DNA from: Parabacteroides faecalis
GTDB taxonomy: Bacteria; Bacteroidota; Bacteroidia; Bacteroidales; Tannerellaceae
Direction of reading: 5' to 3'
Assembly: GCF_022809355.1 (NCBI RefSeq)
Contig: NZ_JAKZMM010000010.1
Location: forward strand, 47,738-111,737
Length of the DNA stretch: 64,000 nt
Made by a program: the position numbers and the translations under genes. Shown one piece after another: positions 56,450 through 64,000 of this stretch; position 1 is the stretch's first letter; each line of letters starts with the position of its first letter. The notes beneath the pieces were generated by a model. It did not search any database. It had not been told where the DNA came from and saw only the letters and a list, made by a program, of their open reading frames with translations.

Positions 56450-56878
56450 ATGCGTATGAAGAAGATCTTAATTATCAATGGCCCGAATTTAAATTTGCTG
56501 GGGAAAAGAGAACCTACCGTATATGGCAATGATTCATTCGAAGATTATCTGAAGCAGTTACGTGAGAAATATCCACAATGCGAAATAGCCTATTACCAAA
56601 GCAATGTAGAAGGGGAATTGATCAATAAGATTCATGAAGTTGGCTTCAGCTACGATGGCATTATCTTAAATGCAGGAGCTTATACGCATACATCTATTGC
56701 CCTACACGACGCTATCAAGGCAGTTACAACTCCGGTTATAGAGGTTCACATTTCCAATGTTCACGCCCGTGAATCTTTTCGTCATGTATCCATGATTTCT
56801 GCTGCTTGCAAAGGTATCGTCATAGGATTTGGATTAGAATCTTACCGGTTGGCATTAGAGTCGTTTATCGGGAAATAA
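56450..56878 (+). CDS. aroQ: Type II 3-dehydroquinate dehydratase
   Basis: Third step of the shikimate pathway. 142 aa, typical of type II enzymes. Motifs: INGPNLNLLGKREPTVYG with the catalytic Tyr, the YQSNVEGELINKIHE loop, LNAGAYTHTSIALHDAI, EVHISNVHARESFRHVS. Start is Met1 or Met3 (56456). pyk follows after 32 bases. Confidence 0.96.
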   Translation: MRMKKILIINGPNLNLLGKREPTVYGNDSFEDYLKQLREKYPQCEIAYYQSNVEGELINKIHEVGFSYDGIILNAGAYTHTSIALHDAIKAVTTPVIEVHISNVHARESFRHVSMISAACKGIVIGFGLESYRLALESFIGK

Positions 56879-56910
56879 CAAGAAGTAAATTATTCAAACT
56901 CATTAATTAT

Positions 56911-58368
56911 ATGTTAAAGCATACAAAGATTGTTGCTACTGTATCAGACCAGCGTTGTGATGTCGAGTTTATCGACGCTTTGTATAAGGCAGGCATGAAT
57001 GTTGTTCGCCTGAATACAGCACACATGGATGCAGAAGGTTTATCACGTGTTGTTAATAATGTCCGTGCCGTTTCCAATCGAATTGGTATTTTGATGGATA
57101 CCAAAGGCCCGGAAGTCAGAACAACCCTTACTGAAAATAAAGAACCTATTTCATTCCAGTCAGGTGATTTGGTAAAGATCTCCGGTAATCCGAATGAAAT
57201 TACTACCCGTGATCATATCTATGTTTCTTATCCTCGGTTCGTACATGACTTATCCGTTGGAAGCACCATCCTGATTGACGACGGAGATTTGGAGCTTAAG
57301 GTTCTTGAAAAACAAGAAGACTATTTGCTTTGTGAAGTGCAGAATGAAGCAACCATGGGATGCCGGAAGAGCGTCAATGTACCGGGTGTCCGTATCAATC
57401 TGCCTTCTTTAACAGAAAAAGACCGGAAGAATATTTTATGGGCTATTCAAAACGACTTGGACTTTATTGCCCACTCTTTTGTCCGCAGCAAGCAGGATGT
57501 ATTAGACATCCAGCATATCTTGGACGAATATAATAGCCCGATCAAGATCATCGCTAAAATAGAAAACCAGGAAGGTGTAGATAACATCGATGAGATTCTG
57601 GAAGCAGCTTATGGTATTATGATTGCTCGCGGAGACTTAGGTATCGAAGTAGCGGCTGAGAAAATTCCTGGAATCCAACGTGTCCTTATCCGCAAATGTG
57701 TGGAAGTCAAGAAGCCGGTGATCGTAGCTACTCAGATGTTGCATTCAATGATCAACAATCCGCGTCCTACAAGAGCAGAAGTAACGGATATCGCCAATGC
57801 CATTTATTATCGCACAGATGCTTTGATGCTAAGTGGTGAGACTGCATATGGAAAATATCCGGTAGAGGCTGTTCAGACCATGACCAAAGTAGCCCGTGAA
57901 GCAGAGAAAACAAAGTTGGCGGCTAATGACATTCGTGTTCCTATTGAAGGAAACGACTTGGATGTAACTTCTTTCCTGGCTAAACAAGCTGTAAAATCGT
58001 CATCCAAACTAAATGTCAAGGCCATCATCACCGATAGTCATACCGGACGTACAGCCCGTTATCTGGCAGCATTCCGTGGAACATCTACAGTATTTGCTAT
58101 CTGTTATCGCGAACGTGTCATGCGTATGTTGTCTCTTTCATACGGAGTATGGGCCGTTCACCAGCCTTGGAACGACAGTCGCCGCGGTTATTTCTATGAC
58201 GCTTTGAACCAATTGATCAAGAGTGGACGTATTACTCGCGACAATATGGTTGCCTACTTAAGTGGTAGCTTTGGAGAAGGAGGCGGAACAACATTCCTTG
58301 AAATCAACAATGTAGGAAAAGTATTAGATGCAAACAGCAACTATACATTACCTACCTTCCAGGAATAA
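56911..58368 (+). CDS. pyk: Pyruvate kinase
   Basis: Converts phosphoenolpyruvate and ADP to pyruvate and ATP. 485 aa. The TIM barrel begins HTKIVATVSDQRCD and includes MDTKGPEVR and the family signature IIAKIENQEGVDNIDEIL, with MIARGDLGIE and RPTRAEVTDIANAI (about 240-300). The C-terminal regulatory domain follows. The ATG at 56911 is the natural start; an in-frame extension overlaps aroQ. It sits in a run with aroQ, an O-methyltransferase, rbfA and a permease. Confidence 0.96.
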   Translation: MLKHTKIVATVSDQRCDVEFIDALYKAGMNVVRLNTAHMDAEGLSRVVNNVRAVSNRIGILMDTKGPEVRTTLTENKEPISFQSGDLVKISGNPNEITTRDHIYVSYPRFVHDLSVGSTILIDDGDLELKVLEKQEDYLLCEVQNEATMGCRKSVNVPGVRINLPSLTEKDRKNILWAIQNDLDFIAHSFVRSKQDVLDIQHILDEYNSPIKIIAKIENQEGVDNIDEILEAAYGIMIARGDLGIEVAAEKIPGIQRVLIRKCVEVKKPVIVATQMLHSMINNPRPTRAEVTDIANAIYYRTDALMLSGETAYGKYPVEAVQTMTKVAREAEKTKLAANDIRVPIEGNDLDVTSFLAKQAVKSSSKLNVKAIITDSHTGRTARYLAAFRGTSTVFAICYRERVMRMLSLSYGVWAVHQPWNDSRRGYFYDALNQLIKSGRITRDNMVAYLSGSFGEGGGTTFLEINNVGKVLDANSNYTLPTFQE

Positions 58369-58383
58369 GAAGAAAGTAAAGAC

Positions 58384-59022
58384 ATGGAAAAGATCGATAT
58401 CAACGATTATATCCTGTCGCACTCAGATGACGAAGGAGCTTTACTGGCAGCCCTCAACCGGGATGCAAACGTAAACCTCCTTCGTCCTCGTATGCTGTCA
58501 GGTCATCTACAAGGTAGAATCCTAAAGATGTTCTGCCGGATGTTACGCCCCAAACGGGCCCTTGAAATAGGGACTTACACAGCATACGCCACTTTGTGTA
58601 TGGCAGAAGGCATGGAAGAAGGTTCGCTCATCCATACCATCGAGATCAATGATGAGATGGAAGACTTCATCCAAAAATATGTATCTCAGTCACCGCATAA
58701 AGACAAGATAAAGGTTCACTACGGAGATGCGATGGACATTATCCCTCAATTAAACGAGACCTTCGACTTGGTCTTTATCGATGCCAACAAGCGTTTGTAC
58801 TCCGAATACTATGATTTGGTCTTCCCTATGGTACGTCCAGGAGGATTAATCTTGGCAGACAACACGCTTTGGGACGGAAAAGTAACAGATGAATATGTAC
58901 CGGCTGCCGACAAACAAACACACGGTATCTTAGATTTCAACGACAAGATAAAGGCCGACGAACGGGTAGAGAAAGTCATTCTTCCTTTACGGGATGGATT
59001 AACCATGATCTGGAAGAAATAA
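58384..59022 (+). CDS. SAM-dependent O-methyltransferase (Methyltransf_3 type)
   Basis: 212-residue class I methyltransferase of the catechol/caffeoyl-CoA O-methyltransferase-like family. SAM motif ALEIGTYTAYATLCMAEG (about 60-77), the acidic HTIEINDEMEDF, FDLVFIDANKRLYSEYY with the metal-binding Asp, and GGLILADNTLWDGKV. Bacterial relatives act on catechols or on tRNA (TrmR); the substrate here is not known. 15 bases after pyk. Confidence 0.9.
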   Translation: MEKIDINDYILSHSDDEGALLAALNRDANVNLLRPRMLSGHLQGRILKMFCRMLRPKRALEIGTYTAYATLCMAEGMEEGSLIHTIEINDEMEDFIQKYVSQSPHKDKIKVHYGDAMDIIPQLNETFDLVFIDANKRLYSEYYDLVFPMVRPGGLILADNTLWDGKVTDEYVPAADKQTHGILDFNDKIKADERVEKVILPLRDGLTMIWKK

Positions 59023-59101
59023 TCCACTTCTGAAGCATCAACATTCTCAGGAATTGACTATCTTTCTCCTGTCAAATTAAATTCAGATAAATACAGACAA
59101 T

Positions 59102-59437
59102 ATGGAAAGTACAAGAATCAGTAAAATAGAAAGACTGCTACAAAAAGAATTGGGAGATATCTTCCTTAAGCAGGCTAAAGGCATGCCAGGCGTACTGATC
59201 TCAGTAAGCGCCGTTCGGATCAGTCCGGATTTAAGTGTAGCAAAAGCGTACCTCAGCATCTTCCCGTCTGAAAAAGGAAAAGAACTGATGGAGGCTATAC
59301 GTGCCAATACCAAAGCAATCCGTTATGATCTGGGACAACGGGTTCGTATGCAACTACGTATCATTCCTGAACTGACGTTCTTTATCGACGACTCATTGGA
59401 TTATATCGAACATATCGACGAACTGTTGAAGAAATAA
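59102..59437 (+). CDS. rbfA: Ribosome-binding factor A
   Basis: 111-residue KH-like factor that matures the 30S subunit by acting on 16S rRNA. Standard length, with RISKIERLLQKELGDIFLKQ at the start, SVSAVRISPDLSVAKAYLSIFP, and the C-terminal RIIPELTFFIDDSLDYIEHIDELL. Confidence 0.95.
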   Translation: MESTRISKIERLLQKELGDIFLKQAKGMPGVLISVSAVRISPDLSVAKAYLSIFPSEKGKELMEAIRANTKAIRYDLGQRVRMQLRIIPELTFFIDDSLDYIEHIDELLKK

Positions 59438-59446
59438 AATAAGGCA

Positions 59447-60673
59447 TTGAATTTTCCTTTTTACATAGCTCGCCGATATCTTTTCTCCAAGAAATCACAT
59501 AACGCGATCAATGTTATTTCATTGATTTCGGTATGTGGTGTCGTGATTGCTACCATCGCACTCGTCTGTGCTCTATCGGTTTATAATGGGTTTAACGACT
59601 TGGTTTCTTCGTTGTTCAGTCATTTTGATCCTGAACTGAAGATTACTGCCCGCTATGGAAAAGTATTCAATCCGGATAATGATACCATCCGGCAGATCCG
59701 TAACATGCCGGAAGTAGCCATTGCCAGTGAAGTTCTACAAGACAATGCACTTATCAAATACAAAGAACGGCAGGAAGTTGGTGTCATCAAAGGAGTTGAC
59801 AACCGTTTTTCCCAATTAGTCAACATTGATTCCGTCTTGATAGACGGAGAATTCAAACTATCTGATGAAGTTGCCAATTATGCTATTTTAGGAATCGGAC
59901 TGGCATCTCATTTGGGTATTAATGCAGGTTTTATCTCGCCCCTTGAGATTTATGTACCCAAACGAGACCAAAAGGTTAATATGGCCAATCCGGCTACTTC
60001 ATTCAACATCGGCTATTCGTTTATCTCGGCTGTATTCCGGATAAACCAGCAGCAATACGACGATTATTATATGCTGATACCGCTTGAGCAGGCCCGGTCG
60101 CTATTGCATTATGAGAATGAAATATCAGCTTTGGAACTCAAAATCAAAGAAGGAGTTTCAATAGAGTCCGTAGAAAAACAGATAAAAGCCTGTGTGGGCG
60201 ACCGATATATTGTCCAAAACAGATTTGAACAACAAGAAGCATCCTTCAAGATGATGCAAGTAGAGAAATGGATTACCTTTCTGATTTTATGCTTCATCCT
60301 GGCAATTGCTCTTTTCAACATAGTAGGTTCTTTATCCATGCTGATGATTGAAAAGAAAGAAGATGTACAAACACTTCGCAATATGGGAGCCAACGAATCA
60401 CAAATCCAGCAGATTTTCTTATTCGAAGGTTGGATGATTTCTGGTTTTGGTGCCATCTTTGGCATATTGGTTGGCTTAATTCTTTGCCTCATACAACAAG
60501 AATACGGACTAATTCAACTGGGAGATACAGCAGGAGCCTTCATCATTGATGCTTATCCGGTACATGTCTTGCCGGGTGATATCTGCATGATCTTCATTAC
60601 TGTATTAGTTATCGGATTCCTGGCAGCCTGGTATCCCGTACGATACCTTGGAAGAAAGTGGATTCGGAAATAG
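59447..60673 (+). CDS. FtsX-like ABC transporter permease (lipoprotein-release type)
   Basis: 408-residue inner-membrane permease of the LolC/LolE-MacB group: one N-terminal helix (about 20-45), a large periplasmic domain (about 50-265), and three C-terminal helices (about 275-297, 325-350 and 370-392). The N-terminus FYIARRYLFSKKSHNAINVIS is typical for Bacteroidetes LolE-like proteins. The start is a TTG at 59447, 9 bases after rbfA; no ATG occurs near it and the family N-terminus begins exactly there. An ATPase partner is not in the window. It probably helps move lipoproteins to the outer membrane. Confidence 0.88.
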   Translation: MNFPFYIARRYLFSKKSHNAINVISLISVCGVVIATIALVCALSVYNGFNDLVSSLFSHFDPELKITARYGKVFNPDNDTIRQIRNMPEVAIASEVLQDNALIKYKERQEVGVIKGVDNRFSQLVNIDSVLIDGEFKLSDEVANYAILGIGLASHLGINAGFISPLEIYVPKRDQKVNMANPATSFNIGYSFISAVFRINQQQYDDYYMLIPLEQARSLLHYENEISALELKIKEGVSIESVEKQIKACVGDRYIVQNRFEQQEASFKMMQVEKWITFLILCFILAIALFNIVGSLSMLMIEKKEDVQTLRNMGANESQIQQIFLFEGWMISGFGAIFGILVGLILCLIQQEYGLIQLGDTAGAFIIDAYPVHVLPGDICMIFITVLVIGFLAAWYPVRYLGRKWIRK

Positions 60674-60739
60674 AAGGATCAGCACAGACTTGCTTCACCA
60701 TTAAGTTTACCAGTCTGTGCTATTCCAGTACTATTCTGT

Positions 60740-61903
60740 TCATTTCTCAATCAACAAATGCTCAACCTCCTTACCAGAAAGGTCATAAATGCGAATATCC
60801 ATCTTCTTATTATCCACATCAGCCTTCAACAATGAATTGTTTGAATTAACGAGGATCGGAAAACGTACACCATCTTCCCCAGCATTCTTTTGGATTGTCC
60901 GATGTAAATGTGCACACAAATAGACATCCGGATTTGCCTCATTCAACAAAGGAATAAACTTCTCCGCGATATCCAGCTCACCATGCCAGCCACCAAAAGG
61001 AGGCATATGGCAAACGATAACTTTAAATGGAGCCTGCTTATACAAATCTGAATGTAATACCGTTTTCAACCATTCGGCCTGCTTTGTTCTATATTCATCA
61101 TAAGCTGTTATTCCATAATATTCAACATCCGTATCAGGTTTGTCTTCACCACAATCCAGAACAACAAAGCAAACAGGTCCCTGACGGAACATATAAAAGA
61201 GTTCTTCTTCTTTCGGATTAAAGTATTGCTGAAACTCAGGAGCCATAGGTCCTCTCGTTTCATGATTACCCCGACAATAATACATCGGAACCGAACCGGC
61301 AAACAATTCCACTGATTTATCCATAAATCCACCAAACAGCTGCTCCTGGTCTTCTGCTATCGATACCATATCTCCATTAAACAGAAACAAATCCGTTTTC
61401 TTCAGGTCACACTGTTTAATCATTTGTTCCAACGCATCATTCCTTCCATGAATATCATTGACCATAGCAAACGAGACTTGCGGCTTACTTATATCATTCG
61501 TAATAAATGATAATGGTTCTTTCCCATATACATCCGTCGAGACCATACATCCATAAATAACCTTATGTCCATCATGTTCTAATACTTCTTGTACACAAAC
61601 ACGATAACGATACCGCGTACCCGGTTGCAAACCCGTTACTTTCACAGCATGAATCGTTGACGTTACTTTGATTCCTATTCTAGTATCAAAGATCTTCTTC
61701 CGTTCTTTCGCATAAAAATGACTAGCATCATCAGGAGCCATCTCCAACCACCCCACCGATGGTTTATCCGATATCCAAACAATTGTAGCTTCCTGTTCTC
61801 CTAAGTTCTGCAAATAAGGTCCATGTAAAATCTTTATATCACACCAAGCCGGCAAAGCTACCAGCAACATCAATATACTTAACCAATAAAATCTTGTTTT
61901 CAT
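60740..61903 (-). CDS. Secreted metallophosphoesterase (purple-acid-phosphatase-like)
   Basis: 387-residue exported phosphoesterase. Signal peptide about 1-21 (ending PAWC or just after; a lipoprotein is possible), an N-terminal fibronectin-III-like domain (about 25-125, with VTGLQPGTRYRYRV), and a calcineurin-like domain: NDIHGR, NGDMV, RGNHETRG, CHMPPFGGWHG and AHLHR. This matches purple acid phosphatases of Bacteroidetes. It may release phosphate from organic phosphates outside the inner membrane. Stands alone, with no clear operon partner. Confidence 0.87.
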   Translation of the reverse strand: MKTRFYWLSILMLLVALPAWCDIKILHGPYLQNLGEQEATIVWISDKPSVGWLEMAPDDASHFYAKERKKIFDTRIGIKVTSTIHAVKVTGLQPGTRYRYRVCVQEVLEHDGHKVIYGCMVSTDVYGKEPLSFITNDISKPQVSFAMVNDIHGRNDALEQMIKQCDLKKTDLFLFNGDMVSIAEDQEQLFGGFMDKSVELFAGSVPMYYCRGNHETRGPMAPEFQQYFNPKEEELFYMFRQGPVCFVVLDCGEDKPDTDVEYYGITAYDEYRTKQAEWLKTVLHSDLYKQAPFKVIVCHMPPFGGWHGELDIAEKFIPLLNEANPDVYLCAHLHRTIQKNAGEDGVRFPILVNSNNSLLKADVDNKKMDIRIYDLSGKEVEHLLIEK

Positions 61904-61935
61904 AATGATTCTTCATTTAATTCTTTATAAGAAAA

Positions 61936-61987
61936 GAATCCTATTCCTTGTCTGAAACCATACAAGAAATAGGATTCCATTATATAT
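61936..61987 (-). terminator. Terminator after manC
   Basis: GAATCCTATT (61936-61945) pairs with AATAGGATTC (61978-61987), extended inside by TTGT/ACAA; on the minus strand TTTTCTT follows. Confidence 0.75.
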
Positions 61988-62097
61988 AAAGTATGTACCG
62001 AAAGTCGTTAATTTCAAGAAGGATTCTCGTGAGTTTCAATTTTAATTCCCGTTAGTTTCATTTGAGAAACCTTCTTACTTCGCTCTCTCTCTATTTT

Positions 62098-63177
62098 TCA
62101 ACTGAACTCTTTTCCATGTAGCATTTGGGCATCTGCCATAAACTCTTTGATACGATGTTCGTCTTCACGTTTACAAATCAGCAGAACATTTCCCGACTCG
62201 GCAATGATATAATCATTCAAACCTTGAATAACGGCCATTCGTTCCGGATCGGCCAAAGCAATCACATTACCACTACTTTCATACAACAATGTCTGAGCTT
62301 TTAATGGAGCGTTATTATTTTTGTCTTTTGGAGCAATATCATACAATGATCCCCATGTACCTAAATCGGCCCAACCAAAATCAACACAAAGCATATATAC
62401 ATTTTCAGCTTTTTCCATAACGGCATAATCAATAGAGATATTCGGGCAGTATGGAAAATTCTGCGTAATAAATGTACATTCTTCTGCCGTATTGAATTCA
62501 GGCAAACCTAAATCAAAGCGAGCCGTAACATCAGGCAAATATTTATGAAGTGCATTAATAATGGCATTTACATTCCACAAGAAAATACCCGAATTCCAGA
62601 AAAATTCTCCGCTTTCATAAAAGACCTTGGCCAAATCCAAATTCGGTTTTTCTGTAAAGGTCTTTACTTTAGAAAATCGATTCTCTGCTTCGTCACAACT
62701 TTGAATATAACCATAACCTGTTTCCGGACGACTCGGACGAATCCCCATAGTTAACAATATATCCTGACCATCAACAAAATCCAATCCTTTCCGTACATCA
62801 TCCAAAAACTCTTCTTCTTTTAAGATCAGATGATCACACGGAGCTACAACCATATTGGCATTTGGATTCAAAGCCCGTATATGATAAGCCGCATAAGCAA
62901 TACACGGAGCCGTATTACGACGAGCTGGTTCTAGCAAGATCTGACGAGCATCCAGTTCAGGCAATTGCTGCTTGATCAGGTCTGCATACAATTCATTTGT
63001 TACGATATATATATTTTCCGCCGGAATAATCTTCGCGAAACGGTCATACGTCATTTGCAGCAAAGTACGGCCAGTTCCAAAAAAATCAAGGAACTGTTTT
63101 GGATAAGCTTCCCGACTAAACGGCCAGAAACGACTTCCAATACCACCGCCCATAATAACACAATAATTGTTGGTCAT
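62098..63177 (-). CDS. manC: Mannose-1-phosphate guanylyltransferase
   Basis: Makes GDP-mannose from mannose 1-phosphate and GTP, for surface glycans and for GDP-fucose. 359 aa, with nucleotidyltransferase signature MGGGIGSRFWPFSREAYPKQF at the N-terminus, EPARRNTAPCIAYAAY, EKPNLDLAK and FWNSGIFLW. It lacks the C-terminal isomerase domain of bifunctional ManC/AlgA enzymes. -7 box TAGATTTG lies at 63217-63210 on the minus strand. Confidence 0.94.
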   Translation of the reverse strand: MTNNYCVIMGGGIGSRFWPFSREAYPKQFLDFFGTGRTLLQMTYDRFAKIIPAENIYIVTNELYADLIKQQLPELDARQILLEPARRNTAPCIAYAAYHIRALNPNANMVVAPCDHLILKEEEFLDDVRKGLDFVDGQDILLTMGIRPSRPETGYGYIQSCDEAENRFSKVKTFTEKPNLDLAKVFYESGEFFWNSGIFLWNVNAIINALHKYLPDVTARFDLGLPEFNTAEECTFITQNFPYCPNISIDYAVMEKAENVYMLCVDFGWADLGTWGSLYDIAPKDKNNNAPLKAQTLLYESSGNVIALADPERMAVIQGLNDYIIAESGNVLLICKREDEHRIKEFMADAQMLHGKEFS

Positions 63178-63277
63178 AGTTTAATAGACTTAGAAAGTTA
63201 TACACACTACAAATCTAACGAAATAATCTTTGATTTAGCCTGCCAGAAAAAAAAAGTTGAAAAAAAGCGGAGAAATA

Positions 63278-63308
63278 TTTGCAGGTTCAAAAAAAAGCCT
63301 TACCTTTG
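63278..63308 (+). promoter_or_regulatory. Promoter for tRNA-Leu
   Basis: TTTG, 19-base spacer, TACCTTTG: full consensus, 52 bases before the tRNA 5' end. Confidence 0.8.
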
Positions 63309-63359
63309 CATCGCAATTGAGAAACAAAGCTACTCAATTAAAGTAAAAGTTGATCAAAT

Positions 63360-63443
63360 GCCCAGATGGCGGAATTGGTAGACGCGCTGGTCTCAAACAC
63401 CAGTGGATTCACTTCCATGCCGGTTCGATCCCGGCTCTGGGTA
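63360..63443 (+). tRNA. tRNA-Leu(CAA)
   Basis: 84-base class II tRNA. The acceptor stem is GCCCAGA/TCTGGGT (first pair G-T), with a D-arm GGCGGAATTGGTAGACGC, an anticodon stem CTGGT/ACCAG around loop CTCAAAC (anticodon CAA), a long variable arm and T-arm GCCGGTTCGATCCCGGC. Reads UUG leucine codons. CCA is not encoded. It has its own promoter and terminator. Confidence 0.96.
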
Positions 63444-63448
63444 CAAGG

Positions 63449-63493
63449 AAAAAAGAGTCAAGTAACTGAACATTCAGCACTTAACTCTTTTTT
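63449..63493 (+). terminator. Terminator of tRNA-Leu
   Basis: AAAAAAGAGT (63449-63458) pairs with ACTCTTTTTT (63484-63493), with inner pairing AAGT/ACTT and CTGAA/TTCAG. It lies 5 bases after the tRNA. Confidence 0.9.
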
Positions 63494-63701
63494 ATTTTTA
63501 GGATTGTTTCCAATTATCCAGTGGAAAAGAATCTTGATTTATAAGATTCTATGAAAAATATATCTTATTATCATTAGTGTTCCGTTAAAATAAGATACCA
63601 ATGATCCCATATGAGACTTTATTATACAGCAGAATCTATGTATATCTTGAAATACATGAAAAACATCGTAACTTTGCTTCTACATATAGCAGATCTGATT
63701 T

Positions 63702-63860
63702 ATGGGGTATAACGGTGGCATAAATAAGCGAGGATATTATCGCAGATATCACGGAATGTATAGAAAGTCATCATATCGTTCTGGTGAAAAGATCCTTTCT
63801 AGTTTAATTATTGGTGGCTTGGAGCTAATTTCGGATCAACGTAAAAATATGAGGGATTAG
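63702..63860 (+). CDS. Small basic protein of 52 residues, function unknown
   Basis: ATG at 63702, TAG at 63858. The product starts MGYNGGINKRGYYRRYHGMYRK, with Gly, Tyr and Arg/Lys in its first half, and ends with a short hydrophobic stretch (ILSSLIIGGLELI). It is supported by a promoter match just upstream: CTTG (63646-63649), 19-base spacer, TAACTTTG (63669-63676), which puts the transcript start about 20 bases before the ATG. I recognise no family. Its 3' end abuts a transposase gene, so the last codons may come from the insertion element and the original reading frame may have been longer. Confidence 0.45.
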   Translation: MGYNGGINKRGYYRRYHGMYRKSSYRSGEKILSSLIIGGLELISDQRKNMRD

Positions 63861-63864
63861 AAAT

Positions 63865-64000
63865 TTAAGCATAAATATTGCAAAGTCTAAAGAGAAAGAA
63901 AGCTTTGTCTTTCACCCCTCTGAACTGAGAACGAAAGTTCTTTATTTTAGCATTGAAGGACTCAGAAGCAGCATTAGTAGACCGCTTGTCGAAGAAGTTT
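63865..64000 (-). mobile_element. Transposase C-terminus (ISAon1/ISL3-like), cut by the window end
   Basis: Minus-strand frame open from the window edge to TAA at 63867-63865. The translated end (FDKRSTNAASESFNAKIKNF, then RSQFRGVKDKAFFLFRLCNIYA) matches the C-terminal DDE-domain end of transposases common in Bacteroides as ISL3/ISAon1-like elements. Only about 45 residues are in view. The insertion-element end should lie close to the stop, probably between 63800 and 63865, but I could not find the terminal inverted repeat without its partner. Confidence 0.75.

Noticed and set aside
60681..60721. AGCACAGACT/AGTCTGTGCT inverted repeat between converging genes as a terminator
   Set aside because: The 10-bp stem has a 21-base loop and no T-run on either side. 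It may help end transcription but the evidence is too thin for a feature.

Overview
The window reads as chromosomal DNA of a gut-type member of the Bacteroidales. Evidence: one SusC/SusD pair, two further TonB-linked outer-membrane barrels, an ECF sigma/FecR pair, SprA, and many promoters of the Bacteroidetes form TTTG-N19-21-TAnnTTTG (clearest before the tRNA-Leu, efp and psd). Gene content fits Parabacteroides or a close relative, but the genus is an inference. Most of the window is ordinary core genome; the accessory parts are about 7.4-21.1 kb, 34.6-37.7 kb, 48-49.2 kb, 50.3-56.3 kb and the last 0.4 kb.

Layout. 0-7.4 kb: 3' part of a RecB/AddA-like helicase-nuclease, phosphatidylethanolamine synthesis (psd, pssA), a thioredoxin-fold lipoprotein, tadA, a small ribbon-helix-helix-like protein and a YraN protein. 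7.4-13.2 kb: a four-gene minus-strand operon (MetH-activation-domain protein, UroD-type methyltransferase, corrinoid protein, secreted beta-helix protein) divergent from an AraC regulator, with a large inverted repeat between them. 13.3-17.4 kb: STN-TonB receptor, ECF sigma and FecR anti-sigma, a cell-surface signalling set. 17.5-21.1 kb: three AT-rich genes for secreted proteins behind a structured leader, then a 42-bp tandem repeat array and a DUF6261-like gene. 21.4-34.5 kb: dxs, trkA-trkH, ruvA-sprA. 34.6-37.7 kb: orphan nucleotidyltransferase, 41-bp tandem repeat array, outer-membrane barrel. 37.8-47.9 kb: pta-ackA, folP-cdaA, murF, a DUF59 protein, lpxH, an EamA transporter, radC, efp, an MBL hydrolase. 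48.6-50.2 kb: DUF4160/DUF2442 pair and xerD. 50.3-56.3 kb: SusC-SusD-secreted EEP-family phosphodiesterase. 56.4-63.2 kb: aroQ, pyk, O-methyltransferase, rbfA, FtsX-like permease, metallophosphoesterase, manC. The end holds tRNA-Leu(CAA), a small ORF with its own promoter, and the C-terminus of a transposase.

The most interesting unit is the corrinoid operon. It holds the parts of a B12-dependent methyl-transfer (demethylation) system (substrate methyltransferase, corrinoid carrier, putative reactivator) joined to a secreted carbohydrate-active-looking beta-helix protein and a sugar-type AraC regulator. This suggests use of a methylated glycan or a methyl donor released from one. Next in interest are the SusCD-EEP locus without glycosidases, the two intergenic tandem repeat arrays, and the terminated leader RNA ahead of the three secreted-protein genes.

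Limits: everything here comes from reading sequence, motifs and gene order. No database searches, structure predictions or RNA folding programs were run.
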